Below the pieces are notes generated by a model. That model was not told the origin of the DNA. It saw only the letters and a program-made list of their open reading frames with translations, and did no database searches. DNA of 64,000 nt from Verrucomicrobiales bacterium (GTDB lineage: Bacteria; Verrucomicrobiota; Verrucomicrobiia; Verrucomicrobiales; V1-33). Positions 34,385-43,978 of the stretch are shown piece by piece. Location: contig JAGNEJ010000002.1 of the NCBI GenBank assembly GCA_018003315.1, forward strand, positions 134,230 through 198,229, in the 5' to 3' direction. The position numbers and the translations under genes were made by a program. How positions within the stretch are numbered: the stretch's first letter is position 1; every line of letters starts with the position of its first letter.

Positions 34385-35779
34385 ATGGAACCACCACCCG
34401 CAGATTCCCTGCAGCGCAGGCTGGGAATGACGAGCGCCATAGCCATCGTGATCGCCAACGTTATCGGCACCGGCGTTTTTTTGAAGGCGCGGGCGATGAC
34501 CGATGCGCTGGGCTCGCCGGGCTGGGTCATGGCCGCCTGGGTCGCCGCGGGGCTGCTTTCCCTGGCTGGCACCCTGACCTACGCGCAGCTCGCCGTGGTC
34601 ATGCCGCATACCGGCGGAGAGTTTTCCTATCTGAACCGCGGTTATGGCAGGCTCTGGGGATTCCTCTTCGGGTGGACTCAGATTCTCGTGGCCAAGACCG
34701 GCTCCCAGGCGTCTGCTGCAGTCGGGTTCGGCATTTTCCTCAATGACTTCTGCGGACAGCGCCTCAAACAGGCCGCCTGCACCATGGACTTGCCGTGGGG
34801 ACGTTGGGAAATCACCTGGCTGCAGGTGAGCGCCGTGGGGCTCATCGCGCTGGTGACCCTGCTCAACGCAGCCACGATCCAGTCCGGCGGACGCATTGCC
34901 GCGGTCCTGGCCCTGACAAAAATTGGACTGGTGCTGGTGGTCGCGCTGGGCGCCTTTTTCCTGTCGGACGGCGACTGGGGTCATTTCGGCATGAGCGCTC
35001 CGGCAACGGACACAGGCAGGCCGCCGTTTGCCGCCGGGTTTGCCGCGGCCATGCTTGCCGCCCTCTGGGCTTACGACGGCTGGAACAGCGTGACGCTGGT
35101 CGCCGGGGAGGTCGCCCATCCGCAGCGCAACCTTCCCCGAGCCCTCATCGGCGGCATTCTCGTTGTCATGGCGCTGTATCTCACCGTCAACGCCGCCTAT
35201 TTTTTTGTCCTGACGCCTGCGGAAGTGGCGTCGGTGCCGCAGGAATCATCCGTGGCCAGGGAGGCGGCATCGCGGTTTCTGGGTGCCGGGGCCGCCGCGC
35301 TCATGACCGCCGGACTGCTGGCGTCCTCGCTGGGCACGCTGCACACCTCCATCATGGGCGGTGCCCGCATTCCGTATGCCATGGCCCGGGAGGGGCTCTT
35401 CTGGCGCTGGTTTGGCGGGGTGAGTCCCCGCACTGCGGTGCCGGTGCGCGCCCTGGCATTTCAGGGCGTCTGGGCCAGTCTGCTGGCTTTGTCAGGGTCG
35501 TTCGACAAGCTGACCGACTACGTGGTGTTCGGGTCCTGGATATTTTACGGCATGGCCGGGTCCGTCTTCTTTGTGCTGCGCCGCAAAGCCATGCAAACAG
35601 CCGGCGCACCGCGCATTCGATGCAGCCCTGTCATTCCCGCGGTTTTTCTGGCATCCACGCTCTGGCTGCTGGTGCAGACCCTGCTCAGCGGCACCGCCAG
35701 CGCCCTGGCCGGACTGGGCATCATCGCCGCTGGCATTCCGGTTTATGCATTCATCACACGGAAAGGAACATCCCGGTGA
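34385..35779 (+). CDS. APC-superfamily amino acid permease
   Basis: This 464-residue protein has about 12 membrane helices typical of the amino acid-polyamine-organocation superfamily. The helix 1 motif is ANVIGTGVFLKA, and helix 6 has ALWAYDGWNSVTLVAGEV, both substrate-binding regions of LAT-like transporters. The substrate is probably an amino acid but cannot be named. The ATG at 34385 is preferred; an in-frame ATG at 34352 would add 11 residues. It is divergent from rpoN, and a beta-propeller gene follows after 62 bases. Confidence 0.85.
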   Translation: MEPPPADSLQRRLGMTSAIAIVIANVIGTGVFLKARAMTDALGSPGWVMAAWVAAGLLSLAGTLTYAQLAVVMPHTGGEFSYLNRGYGRLWGFLFGWTQILVAKTGSQASAAVGFGIFLNDFCGQRLKQAACTMDLPWGRWEITWLQVSAVGLIALVTLLNAATIQSGGRIAAVLALTKIGLVLVVALGAFFLSDGDWGHFGMSAPATDTGRPPFAAGFAAAMLAALWAYDGWNSVTLVAGEVAHPQRNLPRALIGGILVVMALYLTVNAAYFFVLTPAEVASVPQESSVAREAASRFLGAGAAALMTAGLLASSLGTLHTSIMGGARIPYAMAREGLFWRWFGGVSPRTAVPVRALAFQGVWASLLALSGSFDKLTDYVVFGSWIFYGMAGSVFFVLRRKAMQTAGAPRIRCSPVIPAVFLASTLWLLVQTLLSGTASALAGLGIIAAGIPVYAFITRKGTSR

Positions 35780-35841
35780 GGACCGCCACCGGATGTCAGG
35801 CGGGGTGCGAGGGCGGGCGGGTTGCAGAGCACGCGGTGCGG

Positions 35842-36672
35842 ATGCAAATTCCGCCAATGCGCTGCGCCCTCACCTGCGCCCTGTGGCTCATCTTGCTGGC
35901 GGCCGGTGCTGCCGCCAATGGCCCAACCACCGTGTTCGCGATCGACCGCGGCCCCGATGCCGATGCGGATGTGCTGTTTTACTCCGCGCACATCAAGGGA
36001 AGCAAATGCACCGTCACTGCAACCCGCAGATCCCTCGCCGTCACTCCGGTGGCGACGCTGCCGCTGGATGGCGCGAAGGGTCCGTGGGAACTCGGCGGAC
36101 TGGCTGCGCGCAACGGAAGGCTGGCGGCCACCCTGACAAACCAGAATGGCCTGGTTTTCCTGGATGCCCGCCGTGCGGCGCCGCCCGTTTTCCAATCCCT
36201 GCCGGATTTCCCAACGCCGCGCGGCGTTGCCTTTGCCCCGGACGGAACCCTCTGGGTGCTCAGCGCAAACTCCCTGGCAGAACTGCAGTTCACCTCCGAT
36301 GGCCACTTCAACCCGATTCACCACCGGGCGGACTTCGATGACCCGCGGCACCTGGCCATTGATTCCGCGGGAAATTTCTGCATCGCCCAGCACGGAGCCG
36401 CACGGAACATTCTGGTGCTGAGCAAGACCTTCAACCGCCTTCGGACGATCAGCCACTGTCCCCAGCAGAAAACCAACGTCCTAACGGTGGATGCCGCCGG
36501 TCTGCTCTGGGCAGGGGAGGCGGAGAGTGCCTGCTCCCGCTTCAGCGCCTGGCTTCCGTTTGGAAGCCACCCCGTCTTCACCATTTCCCCAGCCGTCGCC
36601 TCGCAGGTGTGCCCGCATTCCGGAATGCGCCTGCCCATCCCTGGAGTTGACCTGCGGTTCTTTTGGCCCTGA
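35842..36672 (+). CDS. Exported beta-propeller (NHL/SMP-30-like) protein
   Basis: This 276-residue protein has a signal peptide (ending AAGAAAN) and repeated propeller-like blades, for example PRGVAFAPDGTLWVLSANSL, FDDPRHLAIDSAGNFCIAQHG and VLTVDAAGLLWAG. This is the NHL/SMP-30-like type that binds ligands or hydrolyses lactones. The number of complete blades is low, and the last 30 residues do not follow the pattern, so the 3' end could be frameshifted or truncated. The ATG at 35842 is taken; 35857 is an alternative. It may be co-transcribed with the permease upstream. Confidence 0.6.
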   Translation: MQIPPMRCALTCALWLILLAAGAAANGPTTVFAIDRGPDADADVLFYSAHIKGSKCTVTATRRSLAVTPVATLPLDGAKGPWELGGLAARNGRLAATLTNQNGLVFLDARRAAPPVFQSLPDFPTPRGVAFAPDGTLWVLSANSLAELQFTSDGHFNPIHHRADFDDPRHLAIDSAGNFCIAQHGAARNILVLSKTFNRLRTISHCPQQKTNVLTVDAAGLLWAGEAESACSRFSAWLPFGSHPVFTISPAVASQVCPHSGMRLPIPGVDLRFFWP

Positions 36673-36731
36673 GAAGATTTCCAACCGGAAGAGGGTTGCT
36701 GCCTCGGCGATGGCCGGGGGACGATCCGGAC

Positions 36732-37157
36732 TCAAGGGAACGCCAGCCGATAGTAGCGTCGTGCTGCGTCGAAGGTGATCGCGACAAGATTGTATCCGTC
36801 CACCACTTCCGGACTGCCGGGAACGGTGGACCAGGCGAGGAGGTCGGTGGAGGTTTCCAGCCGCCACCCTGGGGAGGGAGCAGGCCATGCAGCATGCAGA
36901 CCTCCGGTGACGCGCAACTCCAGCAGAGGACCTTTGGGCGTCTGGAGCAACTCCGGCAGGGCCCAGAATCCTCCGGTGACGGTGTAGCTGCCGCCGGAGT
37001 GAATTCCAGCATCCGCCTGGCCGATGGTGCCGACTACCGCGTAACGTCCGTTTTTGGAGGCACCTCCGCCGCCATCAAGGGTGTACCAGTCGAGGGTGAG
37101 CGCGGCGGCCGCGAGGCCAACGGTGGCGGGAAGGATGAGGACAGTTGATGGCTTCAT
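36732..37157 (-). CDS. Small exported protein with LDWYTLDGGGG repeat motif
   Basis: This 141-residue protein has a signal sequence and then the family signature LDWYTLDGGGGASKNGRYAV, soon followed by GTIGQADAG and GGSYTVTGGFW. This signature is common in secreted proteins of Verrucomicrobia and Planctomycetes. The C-terminal half has the pattern WPAPSPGWRLETSTDLLAW and ends ARRYYRLAFP, the same domain as the decayed fragment at 15145. The function is unknown. It follows the M4 protease gene after 21 bases and is probably the last gene of its operon. Confidence 0.75.
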   Translation of the reverse strand: MKPSTVLILPATVGLAAAALTLDWYTLDGGGGASKNGRYAVVGTIGQADAGIHSGGSYTVTGGFWALPELLQTPKGPLLELRVTGGLHAAWPAPSPGWRLETSTDLLAWSTVPGSPEVVDGYNLVAITFDAARRYYRLAFP

Positions 37158-37178
37158 GGAAGGAGAATGGTCATGGCT

Positions 37179-39122
37179 TCAGCGCCCGAGCACCGCACTG
37201 GTGCCGGAGAAGAGTTTGAGTTTCATCGCCTTGGTGATGCGGATGGGAGCAGGGTAATTTCCCGAAGCGAGGTGCAGGGTGTCGCCGCTGCGCAGGGCGG
37301 CAACCGCGGGGGCCATGGTCGTGAACGGGCCGCCGGTGCCGGCTCCCGGGTGGCGGCAGCCGTTGGGAGAGGCGTTGGCATTGCCGCTGTCCACCCAGTT
37401 GTTCACGATTTCCACGGCGAGGGTGGCGTTGTGGAGGTTGTTCTGCTCCGCGGCGTTCCAGCCCAGATTGATGGCGGCCTGGTGCAGCGCGGCGGAAAGA
37501 TCGGTGTAGTCGGCACCGCTGCCGAGGAGATTCCGGTTCACTTCGTAGAAGAGGGCTGCAATACGGTCCACTCCGAGTCCGCTGATGACGTGGCCGTTGA
37601 AAGTCGCGCCATCGGTGAGCAGGAAGCAGAGTTTGTTGATGATTCCGCTGTTGGTGTGGACACCGCCGAAGTCATTGTTCCCGGCCGGAGAAGCTGCTGG
37701 AGCCGTCCACAGGGCGGAACCGAGGCGATCCGGTTGATTGCTGTCTGGCGGATCATTCATGCTGCGGATGCGCCCGCCACTGAGATCCTCCCCCACCTGC
37801 CAGCGCACGTTGCTGGCGTCGTTGCCCCATCCGTTTCCGAGGTCCACAAACTCACCCCAGATGTCGGAGAAGGCTTCATTGATGGCTCCGCTGGCGTTCT
37901 GATAGACCAGGCCGGATTCGTATTGCGTCACCCCGTGGGTGTATTCGTGGGCCACGATGTCGTCCTTGGCCCAGCCGTCGCCGAAGTTCAGGATGCCGTC
38001 ATCAATGCTGTAGCCGGGGATGAGCGGGAAAGTGGCCACCGGCAGGCCGCTCCAGAAGGCGTTGGCCAGGGGACAGCCGGTGCTGGCCGTACATCTGCGG
38101 ACGACGCCAAACAACGGCTTGCCGCTGTGGCTGATGCTGTCGCGTCCGTGCTTCGACTGGTAGAAATTATACACGTCGCCCAAACAATTGAAGGCATCAT
38201 TGGCCTGGCTGAGACTGGAGGACGGGCCGCCTTCGATGCGCACTGGCGGAGGCACATACGGCGGCAGCGGAAACGGCGGCTGCTGAGGCCAGGCGGAGTC
38301 GTTCTCGCCATCGAAGATCGAGCGATGGAGCAGTGCGCAGGTGTAGTTGAGCTGATGCAGCACTTCACCAGTCCCGGCATCCAGAAAGGCGAGCACATTC
38401 ACGTCCAATGGATTGGTGCTGCGCACGCCCAGCTTCCATGCGAGCCGGGGTTCACCGGGCAGCGCCAGCACTGAGGGGGCAAACCACACCAGTTCCGGCG
38501 GCGAGGTTTGCACCTCGATCCCGCCGGAAGCGGCAAACCAGTGCGCCCGTGCCTCCAGACCCGCCTCCCCGGCGGTCGTGGCCGGCTGTGGCGGTGCGGG
38601 CGGGGCGGTGAGATCACGGGCGAGGTAGTTGCCAACATATTCCACGCCGCCGCCGGCCCCGATCTGCACCTGAGCCGTGGCGGCAAAAACGGGCAGGCCG
38701 GCGCAGCGTTGCTGCAGTTTCACGTAATGCCGCCCGTTTTCGCTGCGGCTGTGGACGAGGGCGAACTCACTGCCGCTGCCCGCGATGCCCAAATCCTCCG
38801 CATGGTCGCGCAGAAAGCGACGAGCCGTTTGCTCCGGGTCGGCAGCGCCGCTCACGGCGGACGGCGGCTGACCGGACGGAGCGGAAAAGTGGCGCACGCT
38901 GCCGTCTTCGAATCTGGCTGGCACCGGTGCGCCGCTGGTGGACGGTGTCGGCGGTGCGGCCGCGGCAGGTCCTTCTGCCGCAACGGAAGTGGCCGCCGCA
39001 GCGGATGGCGGCGGTCCTTCAACGGACATCATCCAAACGGCTGCGAGGGCGGCCCCCGCAGCGGTGGAAATGGCCGCGCACCGATTCGTTAGGCATCTGA
39101 AGGCTTTCACGGTGGTGGTCAC
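37179..39122 (-). CDS. Secreted thermolysin-like metalloprotease (family M4)
   Basis: This 647-residue secreted zinc protease has a signal region, a propeptide (about 75-235, with QTARRFLRDHAEDLG and YVKLQQRCAGLPVFAA), then the M4 catalytic domain. The zinc motif HEYTHG begins at His392, the third zinc ligand lies in INEAFSDIWGEF, and the catalytic histidine region reads GGVHTNSGI. The C-terminal extension after about residue 585 (SGDTLHLASGNY) resembles a beta-helix or sorting-type module. It starts with GTG and overlaps the stop of the fiber-like gene by four bases, indicating coupled translation. Confidence 0.88.
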   Translation of the reverse strand: MTTTVKAFRCLTNRCAAISTAAGAALAAVWMMSVEGPPPSAAAATSVAAEGPAAAAPPTPSTSGAPVPARFEDGSVRHFSAPSGQPPSAVSGAADPEQTARRFLRDHAEDLGIAGSGSEFALVHSRSENGRHYVKLQQRCAGLPVFAATAQVQIGAGGGVEYVGNYLARDLTAPPAPPQPATTAGEAGLEARAHWFAASGGIEVQTSPPELVWFAPSVLALPGEPRLAWKLGVRSTNPLDVNVLAFLDAGTGEVLHQLNYTCALLHRSIFDGENDSAWPQQPPFPLPPYVPPPVRIEGGPSSSLSQANDAFNCLGDVYNFYQSKHGRDSISHSGKPLFGVVRRCTASTGCPLANAFWSGLPVATFPLIPGYSIDDGILNFGDGWAKDDIVAHEYTHGVTQYESGLVYQNASGAINEAFSDIWGEFVDLGNGWGNDASNVRWQVGEDLSGGRIRSMNDPPDSNQPDRLGSALWTAPAASPAGNNDFGGVHTNSGIINKLCFLLTDGATFNGHVISGLGVDRIAALFYEVNRNLLGSGADYTDLSAALHQAAINLGWNAAEQNNLHNATLAVEIVNNWVDSGNANASPNGCRHPGAGTGGPFTTMAPAVAALRSGDTLHLASGNYPAPIRITKAMKLKLFSGTSAVLGR

Positions 39123-40699
39123 TGGAGGTTGACTAGCACAAGGACGGTGCCGGTGCCGCCCGCGAGCCGGGACATGGCCTTGCCGATCACCGCGCCTTGA
39201 GCGCGCGGGTGGTCGGTTGCTTTCATCACATGACCGGGCCGGTCGGATGTTGTCAGGAGATCGCCTGGCTTGATGGGTGAGCCAGTCGCGTCCGCAAGGG
39301 CATAGACCCGCCCGCTCAGGGCGACGTTGCGGCCCTCCTCAAGCACGCCAGTCTGCCGCAGGGAAATGCCCGGCTGCACGCCGTTGGCGCCGCTCACGAT
39401 GCCGGCGACACGCGAGTCGTAGGCCCGCTCGCTGACTTTGAGGCGGCCGGGATGCTCCTCGTCGATGATCATGACCGATCCTTCCGGTGCGTCGGCATCC
39501 ATTGGAAACGGCTCGGCAAGGTCAGACCCGCCGGTGATGTTGAGCGTCTTCACCGTGGCCTCGCCGCTTTGTCCGTGGAGCGTGATGGTGGGGGCGCCGG
39601 TGGAGTTGCGCACGTCCAGCTTGGCACCGGCGCTGCCGTCGGATTTGGGCCAGATTTCGACCACGTGCCGCACGCGCATAAAACCGGCGTAACCGTCACC
39701 CACCGTGGAAGACACAGCCTGGATCCCGGGTAGAAATCCGTCATTGGCGATGCGAATGCTTCTGACGCCGCTAGTGGTCATTTCCAGGCTGCCGCCGCGG
39801 GCGGCGGAGCCGATACGGACCGTTCCGAGGTCGTCCCAGTTCAGAGCAATGTCATCCGGCGCAGTGCCGAGGGCGCCACCGTCATCACCGTAGAGCACCG
39901 GTCCATTCACACTGACAGACCCCCAGGGTTTGCCAGCCCCATACCAGCCAAGACCATGCAGGATATTCGCACTGGCGCGCAGATAGACGTCGTTGTCGTT
40001 GAGGCGCAGCGCCCCTTCCACATCGAGCAGAGCCCCGGACGGAGTGCCGGTGCCGATGCCGACATTGCCCCCGAGGTATCCGATGTTGCTGCCGTTCTTG
40101 CTCCACAGGCCGATGGCTGGATCGATCTTCGCAGCGGTCACGGCACCCGTGGCGAGTTCGACGCTGGCGATCGCACCGGGGCCGATCTGATTCGCGCCGA
40201 CCGAATCGTTCACCAAGCGCGTGGCGGCGATGGAGTTGTCGGCAAAGAGCGTCGATGCCAGGGTGCCGCCGGAAATTTGTCCCGCCGCAATGCTGCCGCT
40301 CAGGGCTGCGGCGGTCGCAGACGACGCAGCCCGGCTGGCGTAGGGAGCCGAGGTGATTTTCTGTCTCGGTGTCAGTATGGTGTATGGCGAAGGATCGCCT
40401 GCAGGGCGCACTTCGATCTGAAGAAATCGGTCATCCCCCGAAAAGTTTGATCCAAAATCCAGCGTCGCCGTGAAGAGGCCGTTGGTCACGACCAGCGGGT
40501 TGACCGTCTGCGTGGAGAGAGCGCTGCCGCCGGTAGAGACGGGGAAGAGTCTGAAGCGAACGTCATAGTTGCCAAAGGCAGCGGCGTTGCCGTCGGTCAG
40601 CCGGCCTTGATAGGTGAAGGCGGTGGTTTGTCCGGATGCCGCAGGCGGCAGGAGCAGCAGGGCGGCGGACAGGAGGGTGAACAGGTGGCGGAGTTTCAT
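39119..40699 (-). CDS. Exported fiber-like protein with autoprocessing-type C-terminus
   Basis: This 526-residue protein has a signal peptide (LLSAALLLLPPAASG), an N-terminal domain beginning TTAFTYQGRLTDGNAAAFGN, a common start of surface proteins in this phylum, and a middle region of beta-rich repeats resembling tail-fiber proteins (IGYLGGNVGIGTGTPSGAL). The C-terminal domain of about 150 residues (ITGGSDLAEPFPMDADAPEG, then DSRVAGIVSGANGVQPG) is found at the end of similar fiber-like proteins. It is probably a surface or secreted filament. The gene is between the Ser/Thr kinase and the M4 protease and overlaps the protease start. Confidence 0.6.
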   Translation of the reverse strand: MKLRHLFTLLSAALLLLPPAASGQTTAFTYQGRLTDGNAAAFGNYDVRFRLFPVSTGGSALSTQTVNPLVVTNGLFTATLDFGSNFSGDDRFLQIEVRPAGDPSPYTILTPRQKITSAPYASRAASSATAAALSGSIAAGQISGGTLASTLFADNSIAATRLVNDSVGANQIGPGAIASVELATGAVTAAKIDPAIGLWSKNGSNIGYLGGNVGIGTGTPSGALLDVEGALRLNDNDVYLRASANILHGLGWYGAGKPWGSVSVNGPVLYGDDGGALGTAPDDIALNWDDLGTVRIGSAARGGSLEMTTSGVRSIRIANDGFLPGIQAVSSTVGDGYAGFMRVRHVVEIWPKSDGSAGAKLDVRNSTGAPTITLHGQSGEATVKTLNITGGSDLAEPFPMDADAPEGSVMIIDEEHPGRLKVSERAYDSRVAGIVSGANGVQPGISLRQTGVLEEGRNVALSGRVYALADATGSPIKPGDLLTTSDRPGHVMKATDHPRAQGAVIGKAMSRLAGGTGTVLVLVNLQ

Positions 40700-40772
40700 G
40701 GCGAAAATGCGGGTTACTTTCTCCATCGGCATCCGGGTGCGGCGATGACGCACTTTTTTCAACGGAGTGCGT

Positions 40773-43700
40773 TCAATCCCAGTCCAGGCCCATTCTCCGC
40801 AGACTGCTCCGCAGCAGATGCACGTCCCAGATGTGCAGGCTTCCGGCCGTGGTGCAGGCAAGCCAGCGGCCATTGTCGCTGAAGGCGAGGCCGCTGGTCC
40901 CGATTTTCTGCGGGAAAGGCGGCGTCAGCCGGGCATGTTCTTCGCCGCTCTGCAGGTCGAGCAGGCGGATGGTGGACTCATCCGCCATCAGCGCCATCAG
41001 CCCGGCAGCGGGAGCAAAGGCCACTGCGCCGTGATCCAGGCCGGAGCCCTCGCGTGCATGGCGGCGCAGGGCGCGCCAGGTGCCGGTCTCATACTCCACG
41101 CACTCATGGGTGGCGCTTACCAGCAGCCGGGTGCCGTCCGGGGTGAAAAACACGGCACAGTTTCCGGCTGGGAATGTCTGCGCCAGGCTGCCGTCGGCGG
41201 CGGACCACACGGCGGCTTCCGCCCCGGAGGATGTCAGGTTGTTCCAATATCCAGCAGCCAGCCAGCGTCCGTCGGGACTCCAGGTGCCATTCGCAGTCAG
41301 GGCTCCCGCCTTCCAGCGAAACAAGGTTTCGCCCGTGGCAGCAGCCTGAACCGCACATTCGTTTTTGGCAGTGAAAACCCGATGGCCGTCCGGCGACAAT
41401 GCGAGATTGCTTCCCGCCGGATCCAGAGCGCGGGGCGCGGAGGCGGTGAGCGTCAGCCCCCCGTCCCGGGCCGGAACCAGGGTCACGGGCACGATGCCGC
41501 GGCCTCCGTCGAGCACTAGCAGACTGTCGGGACCGGTGAAGGCCAGGTCTCGTCCATCCTGCAGCCGCAGCGGCCCGGAAGGGCGCAGCGTTTCCGTGCG
41601 CCACAGCACCAGCGACTCCTGCGAGACCGTCGCCAGCCACCGTCCGTCCGGACTCAGCCGGAGCGCCCGGGCCCTGAGCAATTTCTCCCCGTGCAACGGC
41701 AGGCAGCGAAACACATCGGGGGCCGTCACCGGACAGATCGCGGCGCGTCCGTTTGTGGAAACCAGCAGCGACCGGCCGTCGCCGCTGAATTGATGTAGGC
41801 GGAGGCCCGTGGTGCGCAGCATCGGATCCGGCAAGGCGGGGTGGGTAAACTGGATCACGCCATCCCAAGCGGTGGAGGCGGTGAACAGTCCGTCCGGATG
41901 CACGCAGGCCACCACTCCTTCACGTTCATGCCGCGCCAGCACCCGCAGTTGCTGGAGCGCCGGCAGCACGGCCCACGCCTCGTGGGCTTTTTCCGCCGTT
42001 CCCACCACCAACGATTGTCCGTCTGGCTGCCAGACGAGCGATGTCAGCCGGTCGGGCAGTTCCGGCAGAGGCTGCTGCCGGGCGAGGGGTTCCAGTGACC
42101 AGATTTCGCCCCGGATGCCCTCGACCACGGCCACGCGGCTTTCGTCTGGAGAAGGCACCATCAGGTCCGGCCGCAGCCTGCACGGAGCGGAGGCATGGAT
42201 GCGGTGCTCCCCGCACTCGTAAACATCAAGATTCCCGTCGCGCCACAGCACCAGCCGCCGCCCGACGCCGACGAAAGCAATCCCCGGTGCCACCTTCTCG
42301 AACGCCGCGGCGCGTGAAACTGCCGGAAGAGTCCAGAGCACGGCTGAGCAGAGGCCATCCTCCCCTGCATTCCCTGCCACGCACACTCGGGAATAGTCCG
42401 GCGCGGCAGTCCACGATCGAACCCGGCCCGGTTCCAGCCCGCTGATGATCTCAGGCACGCCGGCCAGCAGCAGACGCAGCCTCCCGCCTTCAATCCAGCC
42501 GAAATTCCGCAGGGCCGGGTCCGCATGCAGCTCGCGCACAGCGGCCGGGATTCCCGCCAGCAGCACCGGCTCCCCGAGATCCGGCAGGGCGAGCGCCGCG
42601 ATGGCCTCATTCCGCAACTCTCGCGCAGGATGCAGCGCGGCGGCGCGGGCGATGGCCGCCAGACTGCCGGTTCGCTGACCACGCTCCCTGGAAATGCGGC
42701 GCGCCCTGGCTTCATTGAAATACGCCTGCCACAACGAGGACTGTGCCTGCTGCAGGGCCTGCGTCGCGCGGCTGGCTGCGCGATTCGCCCGCCGCCACTG
42801 CCACACGACCCCGGAAAGACCGCCGACCAACAGCACCGCGACCGAAGCTGCCAATACCGCATCCACTGGACGCCGCCGGCACCAGCGCCAGAGGCGTTCT
42901 GTTTTCCCTGCTGCCCGCGCCGTGATCGGTTCGCCACGCAGCCACCGCTGAAGATCATCCGCGAGTTGCTGCGCGCTGCGGTAGCGGCGCGCCGGCTCCT
43001 TTGCCAGGCACTTGCGGCAAATGATGTCGAGGTCGCGGTCCACTTCACTGCGGATGGCGGAGATGGACGCCGGCTCCGCTTCCCGAATGGCCGCGAACAG
43101 GTCAGGCAGCGAGTCCGCCGTGAATGGCGGATGCCCGGCGAGCAGTTCGTAGAGAATCGCCCCAAGGCTGTAAATGTCCACTGCCGTCGTGGGCGGATGG
43201 CGCGTGTCCGTCTGCTCCGGGGCCATGTAGCGGGGAGTGCCCACCGCCGCGCCCGTCAGCGTCAGGTGCGAATCATCGTCCATGCGCCGCGCCAGTCCGA
43301 AATCCGCCACATGCGGGGCACCGTGGGCATCCAGCAGAATGTTTCCCGGTTTCAGATCGCGGTGCAGAAAGCCGCGCTCATGCGCGTGCTGGACCGCCAG
43401 CGCCGTGGCGCGGATCAATTCCGCCGCTTCACGCGACGGAAAATGCGGCGTCCTGCAAAGCCACGCCGACAAGCTCTCGCCCTCGATCAACTGCATGGCA
43501 AAGTACGGCTGCCCGTCCTCGTCGCCCGCTTCATACACCGCCACAATTCCCGGATGCTCCAGCGCAGCCGCCGCACTGGCCTCGGCCAAAAATCGCTGGC
43601 GCTCCACCGGCGAGGCCAGCGGCCCTGCCAGGATCAATTTCACCGCAGCGGGGCGATTCAGTGAGACCTGCCGGGCGCGATACACCAGCCCCATGCCTCC

Positions 43701-43907
43701 GCGTCCGATTTCCTCCAGCAACGCATAGTCCCCGATGTGCGTGAACGGCAGATCCTCCGGCTGTTCCGCAAACACTCCGCCGCCAAAACACACCGCACAG
43801 ATCCCGCCGGGAAAGCCGTCCGCCAGCGGCATGCCGCAGCGTCGGCAGGTCTGAGGAACGCTTGCGCTCACGCCCGCATTATTGATGAATGCACCGACGG
43901 AAGACAA
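40773..43907 (-). CDS. Ser/Thr protein kinase with zinc-ribbon head and WD40-like sensor domain
   Basis: This 1044-residue protein starts with a zinc ribbon (CRRCGMPLADGFPGGICAVC), then a Hanks-type kinase domain with the ATP loop IGRGGMGLVY, Lys90, HRDLKPGN (catalytic Asp184) and DFG at 202-204. A membrane helix follows (about 350-370) and then about 660 residues of WD40-like repeats (for example SPDGRWLATVS, SPDGRWLAAGY, FSDNGRWLACTT). The first codon is unclear: TTG at 43907 is used, with GTG at 43871 a good alternative. The ECF sigma gene lies 71 bases upstream and the exported proteins downstream, so the kinase probably relays an outside signal to the sigma factor. Confidence 0.88.
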   Translation of the reverse strand: MSSVGAFINNAGVSASVPQTCRRCGMPLADGFPGGICAVCFGGGVFAEQPEDLPFTHIGDYALLEEIGRGGMGLVYRARQVSLNRPAAVKLILAGPLASPVERQRFLAEASAAAALEHPGIVAVYEAGDEDGQPYFAMQLIEGESLSAWLCRTPHFPSREAAELIRATALAVQHAHERGFLHRDLKPGNILLDAHGAPHVADFGLARRMDDDSHLTLTGAAVGTPRYMAPEQTDTRHPPTTAVDIYSLGAILYELLAGHPPFTADSLPDLFAAIREAEPASISAIRSEVDRDLDIICRKCLAKEPARRYRSAQQLADDLQRWLRGEPITARAAGKTERLWRWCRRRPVDAVLAASVAVLLVGGLSGVVWQWRRANRAASRATQALQQAQSSLWQAYFNEARARRISRERGQRTGSLAAIARAAALHPARELRNEAIAALALPDLGEPVLLAGIPAAVRELHADPALRNFGWIEGGRLRLLLAGVPEIISGLEPGRVRSWTAAPDYSRVCVAGNAGEDGLCSAVLWTLPAVSRAAAFEKVAPGIAFVGVGRRLVLWRDGNLDVYECGEHRIHASAPCRLRPDLMVPSPDESRVAVVEGIRGEIWSLEPLARQQPLPELPDRLTSLVWQPDGQSLVVGTAEKAHEAWAVLPALQQLRVLARHEREGVVACVHPDGLFTASTAWDGVIQFTHPALPDPMLRTTGLRLHQFSGDGRSLLVSTNGRAAICPVTAPDVFRCLPLHGEKLLRARALRLSPDGRWLATVSQESLVLWRTETLRPSGPLRLQDGRDLAFTGPDSLLVLDGGRGIVPVTLVPARDGGLTLTASAPRALDPAGSNLALSPDGHRVFTAKNECAVQAAATGETLFRWKAGALTANGTWSPDGRWLAAGYWNNLTSSGAEAAVWSAADGSLAQTFPAGNCAVFFTPDGTRLLVSATHECVEYETGTWRALRRHAREGSGLDHGAVAFAPAAGLMALMADESTIRLLDLQSGEEHARLTPPFPQKIGTSGLAFSDNGRWLACTTAGSLHIWDVHLLRSSLRRMGLDWD

Positions 43908-43978
43908 GCATGGATCACCTTGTGTCGTGGGACCTGCGGCACTCCGTCGTGAATGCCGCGGCCGCTCCGGGTGCTGTC

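Noticed and set aside
34795..36672. Single 625-codon frame spanning the permease and the propeller gene
   Set aside because: The first two thirds lie in the wrong frame of the permease. Only the part from 35842 has a signal peptide and repeats, so that part alone was kept.
37167..38474. 435-codon plus-strand frame opposite the M4 protease
   Set aside because: It is the complement of the protease reading frame and shows no family features.
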